Positions 10,605 through 27,779 of a DNA stretch of 64,000 bases are shown here, piece by piece (positions within the stretch are counted from its first letter, which is position 1; each line of letters opens with the position of its first letter). The translations under genes were made by a program, and so were the position numbers. Under the pieces are notes generated by a model, which was not told where the DNA came from, searched no databases, and saw nothing but the letters and a program-made list of their open reading frames with translations. Source of the stretch: Azospirillum sp. RU38E (GTDB lineage: Bacteria > Pseudomonadota > Alphaproteobacteria > Azospirillales > Azospirillaceae). Location of the stretch: assembly GCF_900188385.1 (NCBI RefSeq), contig NZ_FZOI01000003.1:248001-312000 (forward strand). Direction: 5' to 3'.

Positions 10605-11231
10605 GTGCAGATCAAACCGCTTTTTGCCACCCCCCTTGTTACTGCCAATCTGGGCCGGGATTCCCGATTATTGACAAGCTTGCGAGAGATCATCCTGGCG
10701 CGGGAGGACAGCGATCCGGGCGGCATCCAGCACAGCAATGATGGTGGCTGGCAATCCCACGATGATTTCATCGCCTGGACGGGCGCCGCCGGCGGGGCTT
10801 TGGTTGACGGCGTGACCGAGATGATCAACCGTCTGACCACCATTGTGGAAGGCGGCAAGCTGGAAAAGCGCCCGCTACCCTGGCGGGTCAATGCCTGGGC
10901 CAATATCAACCGGCGCGGCAATGGCAACATGCCGCATTATCATCCCGGCGCCGTCTGGTCGGCGGTGGTCTATGTCGATGATGGCGGCATCAATGGTGGC
11001 CAGTCTTTGGGCGGCTGTCTGGAACTGAGCGACCCGCGCGGCGCCCTTCCCATCATGTACGCCCCCACGGTAAAGGTGGATGCACCGGGCTTCCTGTCCG
11101 CCGGTCTGGCCGAGCGGGTATGGCCGGAGACGGGGCTGATCGTGATCTTTCCGTCCTGGCTGCTGCACAGCGTCGCCCCCTATCATGGCGACGGCATCCG
11201 CATTTCGGTGGCGATGAATTTTGCTCTGTAA
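10605..11231 (+). CDS. Putative 2OG-Fe(II) oxygenase (TIGR02466-like)
   Basis: 208 residues from a GTG at 10605, chosen because GGAG lies 10 bases upstream and the family-like segment QIKPLFATPLV begins there; an in-frame TTG 20 codons earlier is possible. Conserved stretches: NAWANINRRGNGNMPHYHPG, VWSAVVYVDD, FPSWLLHSVAPY and RISVAMNFAL, giving a candidate iron-binding His pair and an Arg for 2-oxoglutarate. Substrate is unknown. It converges on and abuts the minus-strand gene ending at 11232. Confidence 0.72.
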   Translation: MQIKPLFATPLVTANLGRDSRLLTSLREIILAREDSDPGGIQHSNDGGWQSHDDFIAWTGAAGGALVDGVTEMINRLTTIVEGGKLEKRPLPWRVNAWANINRRGNGNMPHYHPGAVWSAVVYVDDGGINGGQSLGGCLELSDPRGALPIMYAPTVKVDAPGFLSAGLAERVWPETGLIVIFPSWLLHSVAPYHGDGIRISVAMNFAL

Positions 11232-11513
11232 TCAGCTGTCGTAAGGCCAGTCTTTTGCATCCAGCAGCTTCTGGCCGCCAAGGCGCAGACTGTCATGCAA
11301 CTGGCGGATATCCTCCACCTGGCCGTCAGTCAGCGCGTCCAGCTTCACGCCGCGCAGCCGGTGCAGCAGATCGGACAGCTTCTTGGCCGTGCGCACCAGG
11401 GGCGGAAATGAGGCTCCCAGCCCCAACACCTCGTCCCGGTAATCCGGGCGCAGTACATTGGGATAGAGCCGGTCCATCCGGTCCAGCGCGTTGGCAAGTT
11501 GGGTGCGGTTCAT
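11232..11513 (-). CDS. Hypothetical protein (93 aa)
   Basis: Charged, probably helical cytoplasmic protein beginning MNRTQLANALDRMDRLYPN. I do not recognise a family. It starts 11 bases after the stop of the small membrane protein upstream, so the two probably form an operon. The stop codon directly abuts the stop of the convergent oxygenase gene, leaving no space for a separate terminator. A longer upstream extension of the frame overlaps the neighbour and is rejected. Confidence 0.6.
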   Translation of the reverse strand: MNRTQLANALDRMDRLYPNVLRPDYRDEVLGLGASFPPLVRTAKKLSDLLHRLRGVKLDALTDGQVEDIRQLHDSLRLGGQKLLDAKDWPYDS

Positions 11514-11524
11514 CGGGTCGGCCG

Positions 11525-11884
11525 TCAGTTGCGTTCTTCCGGCACCCAGCGGGCAGGCGCCTCCCCCTCCGCCGCCTTGGCAGCCTCCACCTGGGCCCGC
11601 AGGCTGCCAGCAGGGGCGGCGGCGGAGGGGCGGGGCGCAGCCGACGGAACCGTATTGCGCTGAACCGGACGCCGGGCCAACAGCCCGCGCAACCAGAAAA
11701 TATGCGCAACGGCCACCAGCGCCCCCACTGGCAGGGGTGCGAAAATCAGCAGGTTGGGATGATCGGCCGCAATGGCCGCAACGCCCGGCAGGGCACGCAG
11801 GCCGCTGCCAACCACGCTGGCGGCACCGGCCCCTGCCAGTGCCGCGAACAGCAACCCCAACCGACCTGACCAGACCGACGCCAT
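11525..11884 (-). CDS. Small membrane protein of unknown function (119 aa)
   Basis: Two hydrophobic segments (about residues 7-25 and 47-68) are followed by a cytoplasmic or periplasmic Ala/Pro-rich tail. No family is recognised. It is the first gene of a probable two-gene operon with the 93-residue hypothetical protein. It lies downstream of the rpoBC terminator (11970-11998), so it must have its own promoter in the 85 bases between 11885 and 11969. Confidence 0.6.
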   Translation of the reverse strand: MASVWSGRLGLLFAALAGAGAASVVGSGLRALPGVAAIAADHPNLLIFAPLPVGALVAVAHIFWLRGLLARRPVQRNTVPSAAPRPSAAAPAGSLRAQVEAAKAAEGEAPARWVPEERN

Positions 11885-11969
11885 CGCCGACGCTCCCTCT
11901 TCCCGTGACCGGGCTTATGTAGTCGGCAACGCAATCCCTGCCAAGCCGGAACACCCCGTTGCCAAAAGA

Positions 11970-11998
11970 AAAGGGCCGCCTTTGCGGGGCGGCCCTTT
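11970..11998 (-). terminator. Rho-independent terminator of the rpoBC operon
   Basis: AAAGGGCCGCC (11970-11980) pairs with GGCGGCCCTTT (11988-11998), 11-bp stem and 7-base loop. On the minus strand the stem is followed by TCTTTTGG, completing a U-rich tract. It lies 22 bases after the rpoC stop. Confidence 0.88.
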
Positions 11999-12019
11999 CC
12001 AGAACGATAGAAGCGATCC

Positions 12020-16357
<4,338 letters not shown>

Positions 16358-16370
16358 TCATCGGGAACCG

Positions 16371-16400
16371 GGAAATGGCGGGCCCCTGCCCGCCATTTCC
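16371..16400 (-). other. rpoB-rpoC intercistronic hairpin
   Basis: GGAAATGGCGGGC (16371-16383) pairs perfectly with GCCCGCCATTTCC (16388-16400) around a 4-base loop. There is no U-tract on either side. It is probably an mRNA stabilising or processing element between rpoB and rpoC rather than a terminator. Confidence 0.6.
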
Positions 16401-16418
16401 GCTCAAACCGGACCGGTC

Positions 16419-20612
<4,194 letters not shown>

Positions 20613-20989
20613 GGTGCCTCTCGTGAACTCGCCCGGTGCTGTCGCGCGCTAAAATTCAGTGCCCTGATGACAGACGGAATAAATTCCCCCTGCCAAAACG
20701 CGAATCGACGCGGGCGGGAACCCCTGCCGAGGCACCACCGTTCCGCGTCGTATAACCGGCATTTCCGCTCTTCGGCGCTGGACAAAAAGCCTGGAAATGC
20801 TTGGTTTTTAGCCCGGCCTCACCGGCATTGCCGATGCTGCCTGAACTCTCACCCTGGATCTGTCCCGGGCGAGCCCGCGATGATAGCGGGAAAGCCCGGT
20901 CCAGAAAAGACAGACGACGCCGGGCGGCGGGCATCCCTTTCAGGATGGCCACCGTCCGGCGCCCTCTTATGCAGCGAAGAACGCCACTA
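20613..20989 (-). promoter_or_regulatory. rplL-rpoB intergenic region with two hairpins (attenuator or processing site)
   Basis: Directly after rplL on the minus strand is a long imperfect stem-loop (20918-20961; outer arms CGCCGG/CCGGCG, inner ATCC/GGAT), then TCTTTTC, then a second hairpin (20865-20899; CCGGGC/GCCCGG and CCCGC/GCGGG with a symmetric 3-base internal loop). E. coli has an attenuator and an RNase III site at this position, so the same role is plausible. The other 250 bases up to rpoB show no ORF. Confidence 0.5.
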
Positions 20990-21367
20990 TTACTTGACGG
21001 CGACCTTGGCGCCGGCATCTTCCAGCAGCTTCTTGATCTTGGCAGCTTCGTCCTTCGACACAGCTTCCTTGACGACCTTCGGAGCGCCTTCGACCAGGTC
21101 CTTGGCTTCCTTCAGGCCCAGGCCGGTGATGGCGCGGACTTCCTTGATCACGTTGATCTTCTTGTCGCCACCGTCAACCAGTTCAACGGTGAACTCGGTC
21201 TGCTCTTCGACCGGGGCAGCGGCAGCGGCAGCGGCCGGAGCAGCGGCAACGGCCACCGGAGCAGCGGCGGAAACGCCCCACTTCTCTTCCAGCAGCTTGG
21301 ACAGTTCAGCCGCTTCGATAACGGTCAGAGCGGACAGTTCTTCAACCAGCTTTTCGAGCTTGGACAT
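20990..21367 (-). CDS. rplL: 50S ribosomal protein L7/L12
   Basis: 125 residues with the three-part L7/L12 layout: N-terminal dimerisation helices ([20 protein letters not shown]), an Ala-rich hinge at about residues 37-58, and the C-terminal domain [19 protein letters not shown] to the end. It forms the ribosomal stalk that recruits translation GTPases such as EF-Tu and EF-G encoded nearby. Forty-five bases separate it from rplJ upstream; AGGAGAAC precedes the ATG. Confidence 0.98.
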   Translation of the reverse strand: MSKLEKLVEELSALTVIEAAELSKLLEEKWGVSAAAPVAVAAAPAAAAAAAPVEEQTEFTVELVDGGDKKINVIKEVRAITGLGLKEAKDLVEGAPKVVKEAVSKDEAAKIKKLLEDAGAKVAVK

Positions 21368-21412
21368 GGTGTTCTCCTAGGGACACTGACTTTGTTGAAA
21401 AAAGGATGCGGC

Positions 21413-21931
21413 TCAGGCCGCCTCGTCCTTCTTGGCGTAGGCCGCGAGAACGCGAGCCACTTGGCCACCCGGAGCCTGCAGAACACCAGCGATACGGGTC
21501 GCCGGAGTCTGGATCATGCCGAGCAGGCCAGCACGCAGTTCGGTCAGCGACGGCAGCTTCGACAGGGCTTCAATGCCCTGCGTGTTCAGAACCGTCGAGC
21601 CCAGACCGCCGCCAATGACCTTGAACTTATCGTTGGTCTTGGCGTAGTCGATAGCGACCTTGGCCGCCGCAACCGGATCCTTGGACCAGGCAATGGCGGT
21701 CGGACCCTTGAACAGGTCCTCGGTCTTCTCGAACTGCGTGCCCTTGAGGGCGATGCGGGCGAGCCGGTTCTTGGTCACTTTGAAGCTGGCACCCGCGGCC
21801 CGCATCTTGCGGCGCAAATCGGTAACTTCAGCCACCGTCATGCCGGACTGCTTAGTCACGACGACGAGGGCTGCCGACTGCAGCTCAAGATTAAGGGCCG
21901 CGATCGTCGCTTCCTTTTGTGAACGATCCAC
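21413..21931 (-). CDS. rplJ: 50S ribosomal protein L10
   Basis: 172 residues from a GTG at 21931 with GGAGGCG 5-6 bases upstream; the product begins (V/M)DRSQKEATIAALN. L10 anchors L7/L12 dimers to 23S rRNA through its C-terminal helix, and in many bacteria represses its own operon by binding the leader RNA. A 314-base gap upstream, to rplA, has room for such a leader. Confidence 0.96.
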   Translation of the reverse strand: MDRSQKEATIAALNLELQSAALVVVTKQSGMTVAEVTDLRRKMRAAGASFKVTKNRLARIALKGTQFEKTEDLFKGPTAIAWSKDPVAAAKVAIDYAKTNDKFKVIGGGLGSTVLNTQGIEALSKLPSLTELRAGLLGMIQTPATRIAGVLQAPGGQVARVLAAYAKKDEAA

Positions 21932-22245
21932 GGTTCGCCTCCACGAATGAACGGATGGGTTGCCCCCTCCGTCCGGTCACACGAAAAGTCCGATCCGGCA
22001 TCGGCCGGACCAGACCAGGCTTACCTGTCCCAGAAGCATACAAACATCATGTCCGAAGCGACCCGCCTGGGCGAACCATCCCGGAATTGTTCTTCCGCTC
22101 CCGTCTATGCCGGCTGGACTATTAAGCGTCAGGGAACAGGTTCCCATCGGCGCGCGGCAGTCTCGGACAGGGTGGGCCCGGGGTAAAGCGCCCCCGAACC
22201 CGGCCCGTCATCCAGCAAGCCGGATGACGGGAAATCTGTAAGGCC
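21932..22245 (-). promoter_or_regulatory. rplA-rplJ intergenic region, probable rplJL promoter and L10-type leader
   Basis: No gene is visible in 314 bases. Just after rplA is a perfect 10-bp hairpin (CCCGTCATCC 22204-22213 with GGATGACGGG 22222-22231), without a clear U-tract. A short perfect hairpin GGGAAC/GTTCCC lies at 22132-22145. Position in front of rplJ suggests an L10 autoregulatory leader; I cannot confirm the kink-turn fold by eye. Confidence 0.4.
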
Positions 22246-22950
22246 TTAGCCCTGCAGCGACGCAACCAGATCGGCCACATCGACCTTCAGGCCCGGACCC
22301 ATCGAGGAGGACAGCGAGACCTTCTCGATATAGGTGCCCTTGGCGCCGGTCGGCTTGGCACGGTTGATCGCGGCCACGAAGGCCTTGACATTCTGTTCCA
22401 GGGCTTCAGCCGTGAAGCTGGCCTTGCCAACACCGGCATGAATGATACCGGTCTTTTCGGCGCGGAACTCGACCGAACCACCCTTGGCGGCCTTGACGGC
22501 CTCGGTGACGTTCGGGGTAACGGTGCCCAGCTTCGGGTTCGGCATCAGGCCGCGCGGGCCCAGCACCTTACCCAGCTTACCGACCACGCCCATCATGTCC
22601 GGGGTGGCGATGCAGCGGTCGAAATCCATGTTGCCGGCCAGAATCTGCTCGGCCAGATCGTCGGCACCGACCAGATCGGCACCAGCGGCCTTGGCTTCTT
22701 CAGCCTTGGCGGCGCGGGCGAACACGGCGACGCGGACGGTCTTACCCGTGCCGTTCGGCAGCACCACCATGCCACGGACCTGCTGGTCGGCGTGACGCGG
22801 ATCGATGCCCAGGTTCATCGCAATTTCGACGGTTTCATCGAACTTGGCGGTGGCATTGCCCTTGACGGTCGCAACAGCCTCGCCGAGGGCGTAGAACTTG
22901 GTGCGGTCAACGTTGGCGTTGGCCTTCTTCAGACGCTTACCGATGGCCAT
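22246..22950 (-). CDS. rplA: 50S ribosomal protein L1
   Basis: 234 residues, standard. L1 forms the mobile stalk next to the E site and often represses the rplKA mRNA. Recognised by [10 protein letters not shown] and [20 protein letters not shown]. It follows rplK after 3 bases, so the two are translated as a unit. The downstream hairpin at 22204-22231 probably marks its 3' end. Confidence 0.97.
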   Translation of the reverse strand: MAIGKRLKKANANVDRTKFYALGEAVATVKGNATAKFDETVEIAMNLGIDPRHADQQVRGMVVLPNGTGKTVRVAVFARAAKAEEAKAAGADLVGADDLAEQILAGNMDFDRCIATPDMMGVVGKLGKVLGPRGLMPNPKLGTVTPNVTEAVKAAKGGSVEFRAEKTGIIHAGVGKASFTAEALEQNVKAFVAAINRAKPTGAKGTYIEKVSLSSSMGPGLKVDVADLVASLQG

Positions 22951-22953
22951 TTA

Positions 22954-23388
22954 TCAGCCCTCCACCACTTCGAGACCCATGGAACGAGCGGAACCGATGA
23001 TCATGCTCATCGCGGCTTCAACGTCGTTCGCGTTCAGGTCGACCATCTTCTGTTCGGCAATGGCGCGGACCTGAGAGGTCGTGACCTTGCCAACAGTGGC
23101 GGACTTGCCGACGGTGGCCGAACCCTTGGTGATGCCCGAAGCCTTCTTCAGGAAGTAGGTCACCGGCGGGGTCTTGGTCACGAAGGTAAAGGTACGATCA
23201 CCGAAAGCGGTGATGACCACCGGGATCGGCATACCCTGTTCCAGCTGGGCCGTCTTCGCATTGAACTGCTTGACGAACTCCATGATGTTCAGGCCGCGCT
23301 GACCCAGCGCCGGACCGATCGGCGGAGACGGGTTGGCCTTGCCGGCCGGAACCTGCAACTTGATGTAACCGACGATTTTCTTCGCCAT
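22954..23388 (-). CDS. rplK: 50S ribosomal protein L11
   Basis: 144 residues. L11 binds the GTPase-associated centre of 23S rRNA and is needed for RelA activation. The opening [20 protein letters not shown] and the [11 protein letters not shown] loop are diagnostic. GAGGA lies 8 bases before the ATG. A 9-base-class hairpin at 23411-23429 followed by GTCAGTTTTTG lies immediately upstream and may attenuate entry into the gene. Confidence 0.97.
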   Translation of the reverse strand: MAKKIVGYIKLQVPAGKANPSPPIGPALGQRGLNIMEFVKQFNAKTAQLEQGMPIPVVITAFGDRTFTFVTKTPPVTYFLKKASGITKGSATVGKSATVGKVTTSQVRAIAEQKMVDLNANDVEAAMSMIIGSARSMGLEVVEG

Positions 23389-23410
23389 GACACAATCCTC
23401 AAAAACTGAC

Positions 23411-23429
23411 AGGGCGGCCGGGCCGCCCT
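23411..23429 (-). terminator. Hairpin with U-run before rplK (attenuator-like)
   Basis: AGGGCGGC (23411-23418) pairs with GCCGCCCT (23422-23429), 3-base loop. The minus strand continues GTCAGTTTTTGAGG, so a U-run begins 4-5 bases after the stem and overlaps the rplK ribosome site. Could be a leaky terminator or attenuator. Confidence 0.45.
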
Positions 23430-23492
23430 ATCATGGGATCGCGTGGTGCGGCTGCCCCTGGACTTCTGGGGCCCGGCCTCCCACGCATGAAA

Positions 23493-23518
23493 TCCGGCCG
23501 ATGCGAACATCGGCCGGA
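23493..23518 (-). terminator. Terminator-like hairpin after nusG
   Basis: 11-bp stem (23493-23503 with 23508-23518) closed by a TTCG tetraloop on the minus strand, seven bases after the nusG stop. Only ATTTC follows, a weak U-tract. Likely 3' end or processing boundary between secE-nusG and rplKA. Confidence 0.6.
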
Positions 23519-23524
23519 ATGGGA

Positions 23525-24055
23525 TCAGATCTTTTCGACCTGGGTATATTCCAGCTCCACCGGGGTCGCGCGACCGAAGATGGAGACCGCAACCTTGACG
23601 CGGGCCTTGTCTTCGTCGACTTCCTCGATGAGACCGGTGAAAGAAGTGAACGGGCCGTCCGTGACGCGCACCTGCTCACCCACTTCGAAGCTGATGGAGG
23701 GCTTGGGCCGCTCCACGCCTTCCTGCACCTGATTCATGATGCGCAGCGCCTCGGCTTCCGAAATCGGCTGCGGCTTGCCGCCACCGCCCAGGAAGTCTGT
23801 CACCTTCGGCGCATTCTTCACCAAGTGCCAGGTCTCATCTTCCAGCTCCATCTTCACCAGCACGTAGCCGGGGAAGAACTTGCGCTCGGAATTGATCTTG
23901 GCGCCGCGACGAACCTCCACGACCTCTTCGGTCGGAACCAGGATGTCGCCAAACTTGTCTTCAAGGCCCTTCTGAGCGGCCTTCTCGCGGATCGCCTGGG
24001 CGACCTTCTTCTCAAAACCAGAATAAACGTGCACGACGTACCAGCGCATCGCCAT
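23525..24055 (-). CDS. nusG: Transcription termination/antitermination factor NusG
   Basis: 176 residues. NusG binds the RNA polymerase clamp and links it to Rho or ribosomal S10. The N-terminal NGN domain (RWYVVHVYSGFEKKVAQAI) and C-terminal KOW domain (FEVGEQVRVTDGPFTSFTG) are both complete. The start at 24055 (MAMRWYVV) gives the family N-terminus; an upstream extension would run through secE. It begins 2 bases after the secE stop. Confidence 0.96.
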   Translation of the reverse strand: MAMRWYVVHVYSGFEKKVAQAIREKAAQKGLEDKFGDILVPTEEVVEVRRGAKINSERKFFPGYVLVKMELEDETWHLVKNAPKVTDFLGGGGKPQPISEAEALRIMNQVQEGVERPKPSISFEVGEQVRVTDGPFTSFTGLIEEVDEDKARVKVAVSIFGRATPVELEYTQVEKI

Positions 24056-24057
24056 GG

Positions 24058-24255
24058 TCAGCCCCCAATGCCGAGAATCAGGCGGATGCCAAACCCGATG
24101 ATCTGATCCACCGCCAGGAAGAAGATGGACGCCATGATGACCATGACGAACACCATGATGGTCGAAACGGTCGTTTCTTTCCGCGTCGGCCAAGAGACCT
24201 TGGCCACCTCACGGCGCACCTCGCGCAAGAATTCTGCGGGATTTGTCTTCGCCAT
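24058..24255 (-). CDS. secE: Preprotein translocase subunit SecE
   Basis: 65 residues from the ATG at 24255 (MAKTNPAEFLREVRRE). SecE is the small clamp subunit of the SecYEG channel: an amphipathic helix with the family motif EVAKVSWPTRKET followed by one membrane segment (about residues 34-56). ATGs at 24270 and 24273 would add 5-6 residues and lie just after an AGGA, so the start is uncertain by that amount. Classical secE-nusG pair, 109 bases after tRNA-Trp. Confidence 0.92.
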   Translation of the reverse strand: MAKTNPAEFLREVRREVAKVSWPTRKETTVSTIMVFVMVIMASIFFLAVDQIIGFGIRLILGIGG

Positions 24256-24364
24256 GGCGGTTTTTGCCATCATTCCTGATTGCGAACAACCCGGCTTTGC
24301 GCTCCTCAACACGGGCATCGGCGAAGGTGCCGATTTTCTGCGAGGTGCCGTCCCGATAAAGGGA

Positions 24365-24440
24365 TGGCAGGAGTGGAGGGGCTCGAACCCCCAACCCCCG
24401 GTTTTGGAGACCGGTGCTCTACCAATTGAGCTACACTCCT
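24365..24440 (-). tRNA. tRNA-Trp (CCA)
   Basis: 76-base cloverleaf on the minus strand: acceptor AGGAGTG/CACTCCT, D-arm GCTCAATTGGTAGAGC, anticodon loop CTCCAAA giving anticodon CCA, T-arm GGGGGTTCGAGCCCC, encoded 3' CCA (24365-24367). Placed directly before secE, as in many proteobacteria. Confidence 0.97.
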
Positions 24441-24510
24441 ACGCGCCCGATACCGGCTTGCCGTCATGGAATTTTATTTCCACTCAGGCCCGCCCGCTCG
24501 GGAGTGCGGG

Positions 24511-24539
24511 TTGATAGCGCAGATAACGCCGCGACGCAA
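24511..24539 (-). promoter_or_regulatory. Possible promoter of tRNA-Trp-secE-nusG
   Basis: Minus strand TTGCGT (24539-24534), 17 bases, TATCAA (24516-24511). Half-consensus elements with correct spacing, about 65 bases ahead of the tRNA. It lies after the tuf terminator, where a promoter would be needed. Confidence 0.35.
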
Positions 24540-24633
24540 CAGTCAGATGACACTGTCTGTCGAATTTTCGTCGCATTGGAACATTGCGCCCGCCGCATAC
24601 GGAGACCATCGCCGGGACAGCCTCCTATAATAA

Positions 24634-24665
24634 GGAAAGGGCCGCTGTTGCCAGCGGCCCTTTCC
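24634..24665 (-). terminator. Terminator of the second tuf gene
   Basis: Perfect 14-bp stem GGAAAGGGCCGCTG (24634-24647) with CAGCGGCCCTTTCC (24652-24665), 4-base loop; minus strand continues TTATTATAGG. It lies about 30 bases after the tuf stop. Confidence 0.8.
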
Positions 24666-24693
24666 CCTCACAAGCCACCCGAAGGCAGTGTGA

Positions 24694-25881
<1,188 letters not shown>

Positions 25882-25942
25882 GGTATCCTGTGCCCTTGCC
25901 TGATCCGTCCTGAGACGCCGGGTCGTGGAAAACTTGAAACGT

Positions 25943-26016
25943 TGGAGCGGGTGAAGGGAATCGAACCCTCGTCGTAAGCTTGGAAGGCTTCTGCTCTACC
26001 ATTGAGCTACACCCGC
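25943..26016 (-). tRNA. tRNA-Gly (TCC)
   Basis: 74 bases on the minus strand: acceptor GCGGGTG/CACCCGC, D-arm GCTCAATGGTAGAGC, anticodon loop CTTCCAA giving TCC, T-loop GGGTTCGATTCCC, encoded CCA at 25943-25945. It lies between tRNA-Tyr and tuf, and would be processed from the tuf precursor transcript. Confidence 0.97.
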
Positions 26017-26097
26017 ACGGGTACGTTCCGCCGCCTGCCTTATGAGAGTGTACCACAAGCAGAACGGCGCGCCCCATTATCTGAGGCGCGCCTGAAC

Positions 26098-26182
26098 TGG
26101 TGGAAGGGGCTGGATTCGAACCAGCGTACGCTATGCGGGCAGATTTACAGTCTGCTGCCTTTAACCACTCGGCCACCCTTCC
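26098..26182 (-). tRNA. tRNA-Tyr (GTA)
   Basis: 85 bases with a long variable arm typical of tRNA-Tyr. Acceptor GGAAGGG/CCCTTCC, anticodon loop CTGTAAA giving GTA, T-arm GCTGGTTCGAATCCAGC, encoded CCA at 26098-26100. First gene of the tRNA-tuf operon, about 31 bases after the predicted start of transcription. Confidence 0.97.
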
Positions 26183-26219
26183 TCGGTGCCGCTCTCGGCT
26201 TGCCGCCGGAACGGGGCGC

Positions 26220-26247
26220 TTTATAAAGGCTCGGATTTTTCCGTCAA
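26220..26247 (-). promoter_or_regulatory. Sigma-70 promoter of the tRNA-Tyr/tRNA-Gly/tuf operon
   Basis: Minus strand TTGACG (26247-26242), 16 bases, TATAAA (26225-26220), then GCGCCCCG before the expected start. The GC-rich discriminator is characteristic of stable-RNA promoters under stringent control by ppGpp. It is divergent from rlmB. Confidence 0.82.
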
Positions 26248-26319
26248 TGACTTTCTTACACACCCCTCAAGATTTTTTCGTGGCTGGCGGAAATGCTGGG
26301 TTTGGACGAAAGTACGCTT

Positions 26320-27483
26320 ATGAGAAACCGACCCCCCTCCTCCAAATCCGACCGCCGCAGCAAAAGCGGCCCCACCAACACCGGCCGCGACAATGGTCGC
26401 GGCAAGCCCGGCGCGCCCGCAAAGGGCCCCCGCGCGGCCAAAAGCTTTACCCGTGACGAGGAGCGGCCCGCCCGTGGCCCGCGCGTTACGCGTGAGCGCG
26501 CTGATCAACAGGGGGATGAACGCCGGCCCCAGCGCGGCCCCCGCCGCGATGATGCCCGGCCCGGCGGACGTCCCACCCGTGATGGCGGACCCGCACGCAT
26601 CAGCCGTGATGGCGCCCCCTCGCGCCCGCCGCGCGGTGACAATCGACCGACCCGCAGCAATGCTGGCCGGTCGATGTCCGCCGCCGAGGAACTGGGCCTG
26701 GAAGAATCAGCCCCGCTGCGCGCCAGTATCGGCCCGGCACTAAACAAGCATAATCTGCTTTATGGCATTCATGCCGTTGCCGCCGCCTGGACCAACCCGG
26801 CTCGCAAGATTCGCGACCTGTTCGTGACCGAGGCCGGGTTGGAGGCGCTGGACAGCGCTTTCGACAAGGCGTCCCAGGCCGAGCTGGACCGGCCGGAGCC
26901 GCAGCTGGTGGAAAAGGATGACCTGGACAAGCTGCTGCCGCCGGGTGCCGTGCACCAGGGCGTGGCGCTGTCCTGCGCCCCGCTGCCGGAAGTGCAGATT
27001 GAGGATATCTGCATCGCCGCCGCCAATGATCCATCCGCCACGGTCGTGGTGCTGGATCAGGTGACCGACCCGCATAATGTTGGCGCCGTGCTGCGCTCTG
27101 CCGCCGCGTTCGGTGCCAAGGCCGTCATTGTGCAGGACCGCCACGCCCCGCCGGTCACCGGCACCCTGGCCAAGACGGCATCGGGTGCGGTGGAGGTGGT
27201 GCCACTGGTGCGCGTCACCAACCTGGCCCGCGCCATTGATGATCTGAAAGCCGCCGGCTTCTGGACCGTCGCGCTGGCCGAATCAGGCGCGCGCAACCTG
27301 CATCAGGTCGATCTGACCGGCCGCAGCGCCCTGGTCATGGGCTCTGAAGGGGAAGGTATTCGCCGTCTGACGGGTGAACGCTGCGATGAAATCGTGCGTT
27401 TGCCGACCGGCGGCCCCATTGGCAGCCTGAATGTTTCGAATGCAGCTGCCGTAGCTCTTTACGAGGTCGCGCGACGGCGCTAA
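26320..27483 (+). CDS. rlmB: 23S rRNA 2'-O-methyltransferase, TrmH/RlmB-type SPOUT enzyme
   Basis: 387 residues. The first about 105 residues are Arg/Pro/Gly-rich and disordered, unusual compared with the about 245-residue E. coli enzyme. Then comes the substrate-binding domain (NLLYGIHAVAAAWTNPARKI) and the SPOUT knot with motif 1 (DQVTDPHNVGAVLRSAAAFG), motif 2 (ALVMGSEGEGIRRL) and motif 3 (IGSLNVSNAAAVALYE). It probably methylates G2251 of 23S rRNA. The start at 26320 (MRNRPPSS, GAAAG 7 bases upstream) is preferred; an ATG at 26293 preceded by GGCGGA is possible. Confidence 0.88.
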   Translation: MRNRPPSSKSDRRSKSGPTNTGRDNGRGKPGAPAKGPRAAKSFTRDEERPARGPRVTRERADQQGDERRPQRGPRRDDARPGGRPTRDGGPARISRDGAPSRPPRGDNRPTRSNAGRSMSAAEELGLEESAPLRASIGPALNKHNLLYGIHAVAAAWTNPARKIRDLFVTEAGLEALDSAFDKASQAELDRPEPQLVEKDDLDKLLPPGAVHQGVALSCAPLPEVQIEDICIAAANDPSATVVVLDQVTDPHNVGAVLRSAAAFGAKAVIVQDRHAPPVTGTLAKTASGAVEVVPLVRVTNLARAIDDLKAAGFWTVALAESGARNLHQVDLTGRSALVMGSEGEGIRRLTGERCDEIVRLPTGGPIGSLNVSNAAAVALYEVARRR

Positions 27484-27493
27484 TGTCCCGGCC

Positions 27494-27520
27494 CGGTTGC
27501 AGGGCGTCCCCCTGCAACCG
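27494..27520 (+). terminator. Hairpin between rlmB and tRNA-Thr
   Basis: CGGTTGCAGGG (27494-27504) pairs with CCCTGCAACCG (27510-27520), 11 bp with a 5-base loop; no U-tract follows. May protect the rlmB 3' end or separate it from the tRNA. Confidence 0.5.
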
Positions 27521-27535
27521 ATCGAACCCTGGTCA

Positions 27536-27610
27536 GCCGGTTTAGCTCAGTGGTAGAGCAACCGCCTTGTAAGCGGTAGGTCGTCAGTTCAATCCTGACA
27601 ACCGGCACCA
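27536..27610 (+). tRNA. tRNA-Thr (TGT)
   Basis: 75 bases: acceptor GCCGGTT/AACCGGC, D-arm GCTCAGTGGTAGAGC, anticodon stem-loop CCGCCTTGTAAGCGG giving TGT, T-arm GTCAGTTCAATCCTGAC, encoded CCA at 27608-27610. In E. coli, tRNA-Thr genes belong to the tyr-gly-tufB operon; here it is 1.4 kb away on the opposite strand. Confidence 0.97.
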
Positions 27611-27638
27611 GTGGCCCCGCCTGCGACTTGTGCCCGCG

Positions 27639-27779
27639 GCATAAAATCATGACCGATGGTCAAGATTTTATGCCCCTCAATCGCCGGCGCCAGCCTCCGC
27701 TGGCTTGGCTACGCCGCTCGAGCGGCGCGGCGGCAGTCGCCGCCGTACATCGCTCCCTCAATTCTTCATGATGTACGGC
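27639..27779 (+). repeat. Structured multi-hairpin repeat, copy A
   Basis: Chain of hairpins: H1 27639-27673 (16-base arms, one mismatch), linker CCCTCAATCGCCGG (27674-27687), H2 27689-27704 (GCCAGC-CTCC-GCTGGC), linker TTGGCTA, H3 27712-27727 (CGCCGC-TCGA-GCGGCG), H4 27729-27744 (GGCGGC-AGTC-GCCGCC), and H5 pairing 27743-27750 with 27771-27778. The same order of hairpins, linkers and loops recurs in copy B at 33378-33523 with different stem bases. H5 runs into the last codons of the convergent lipoprotein gene. I do not recognise a named family. Confidence 0.72.
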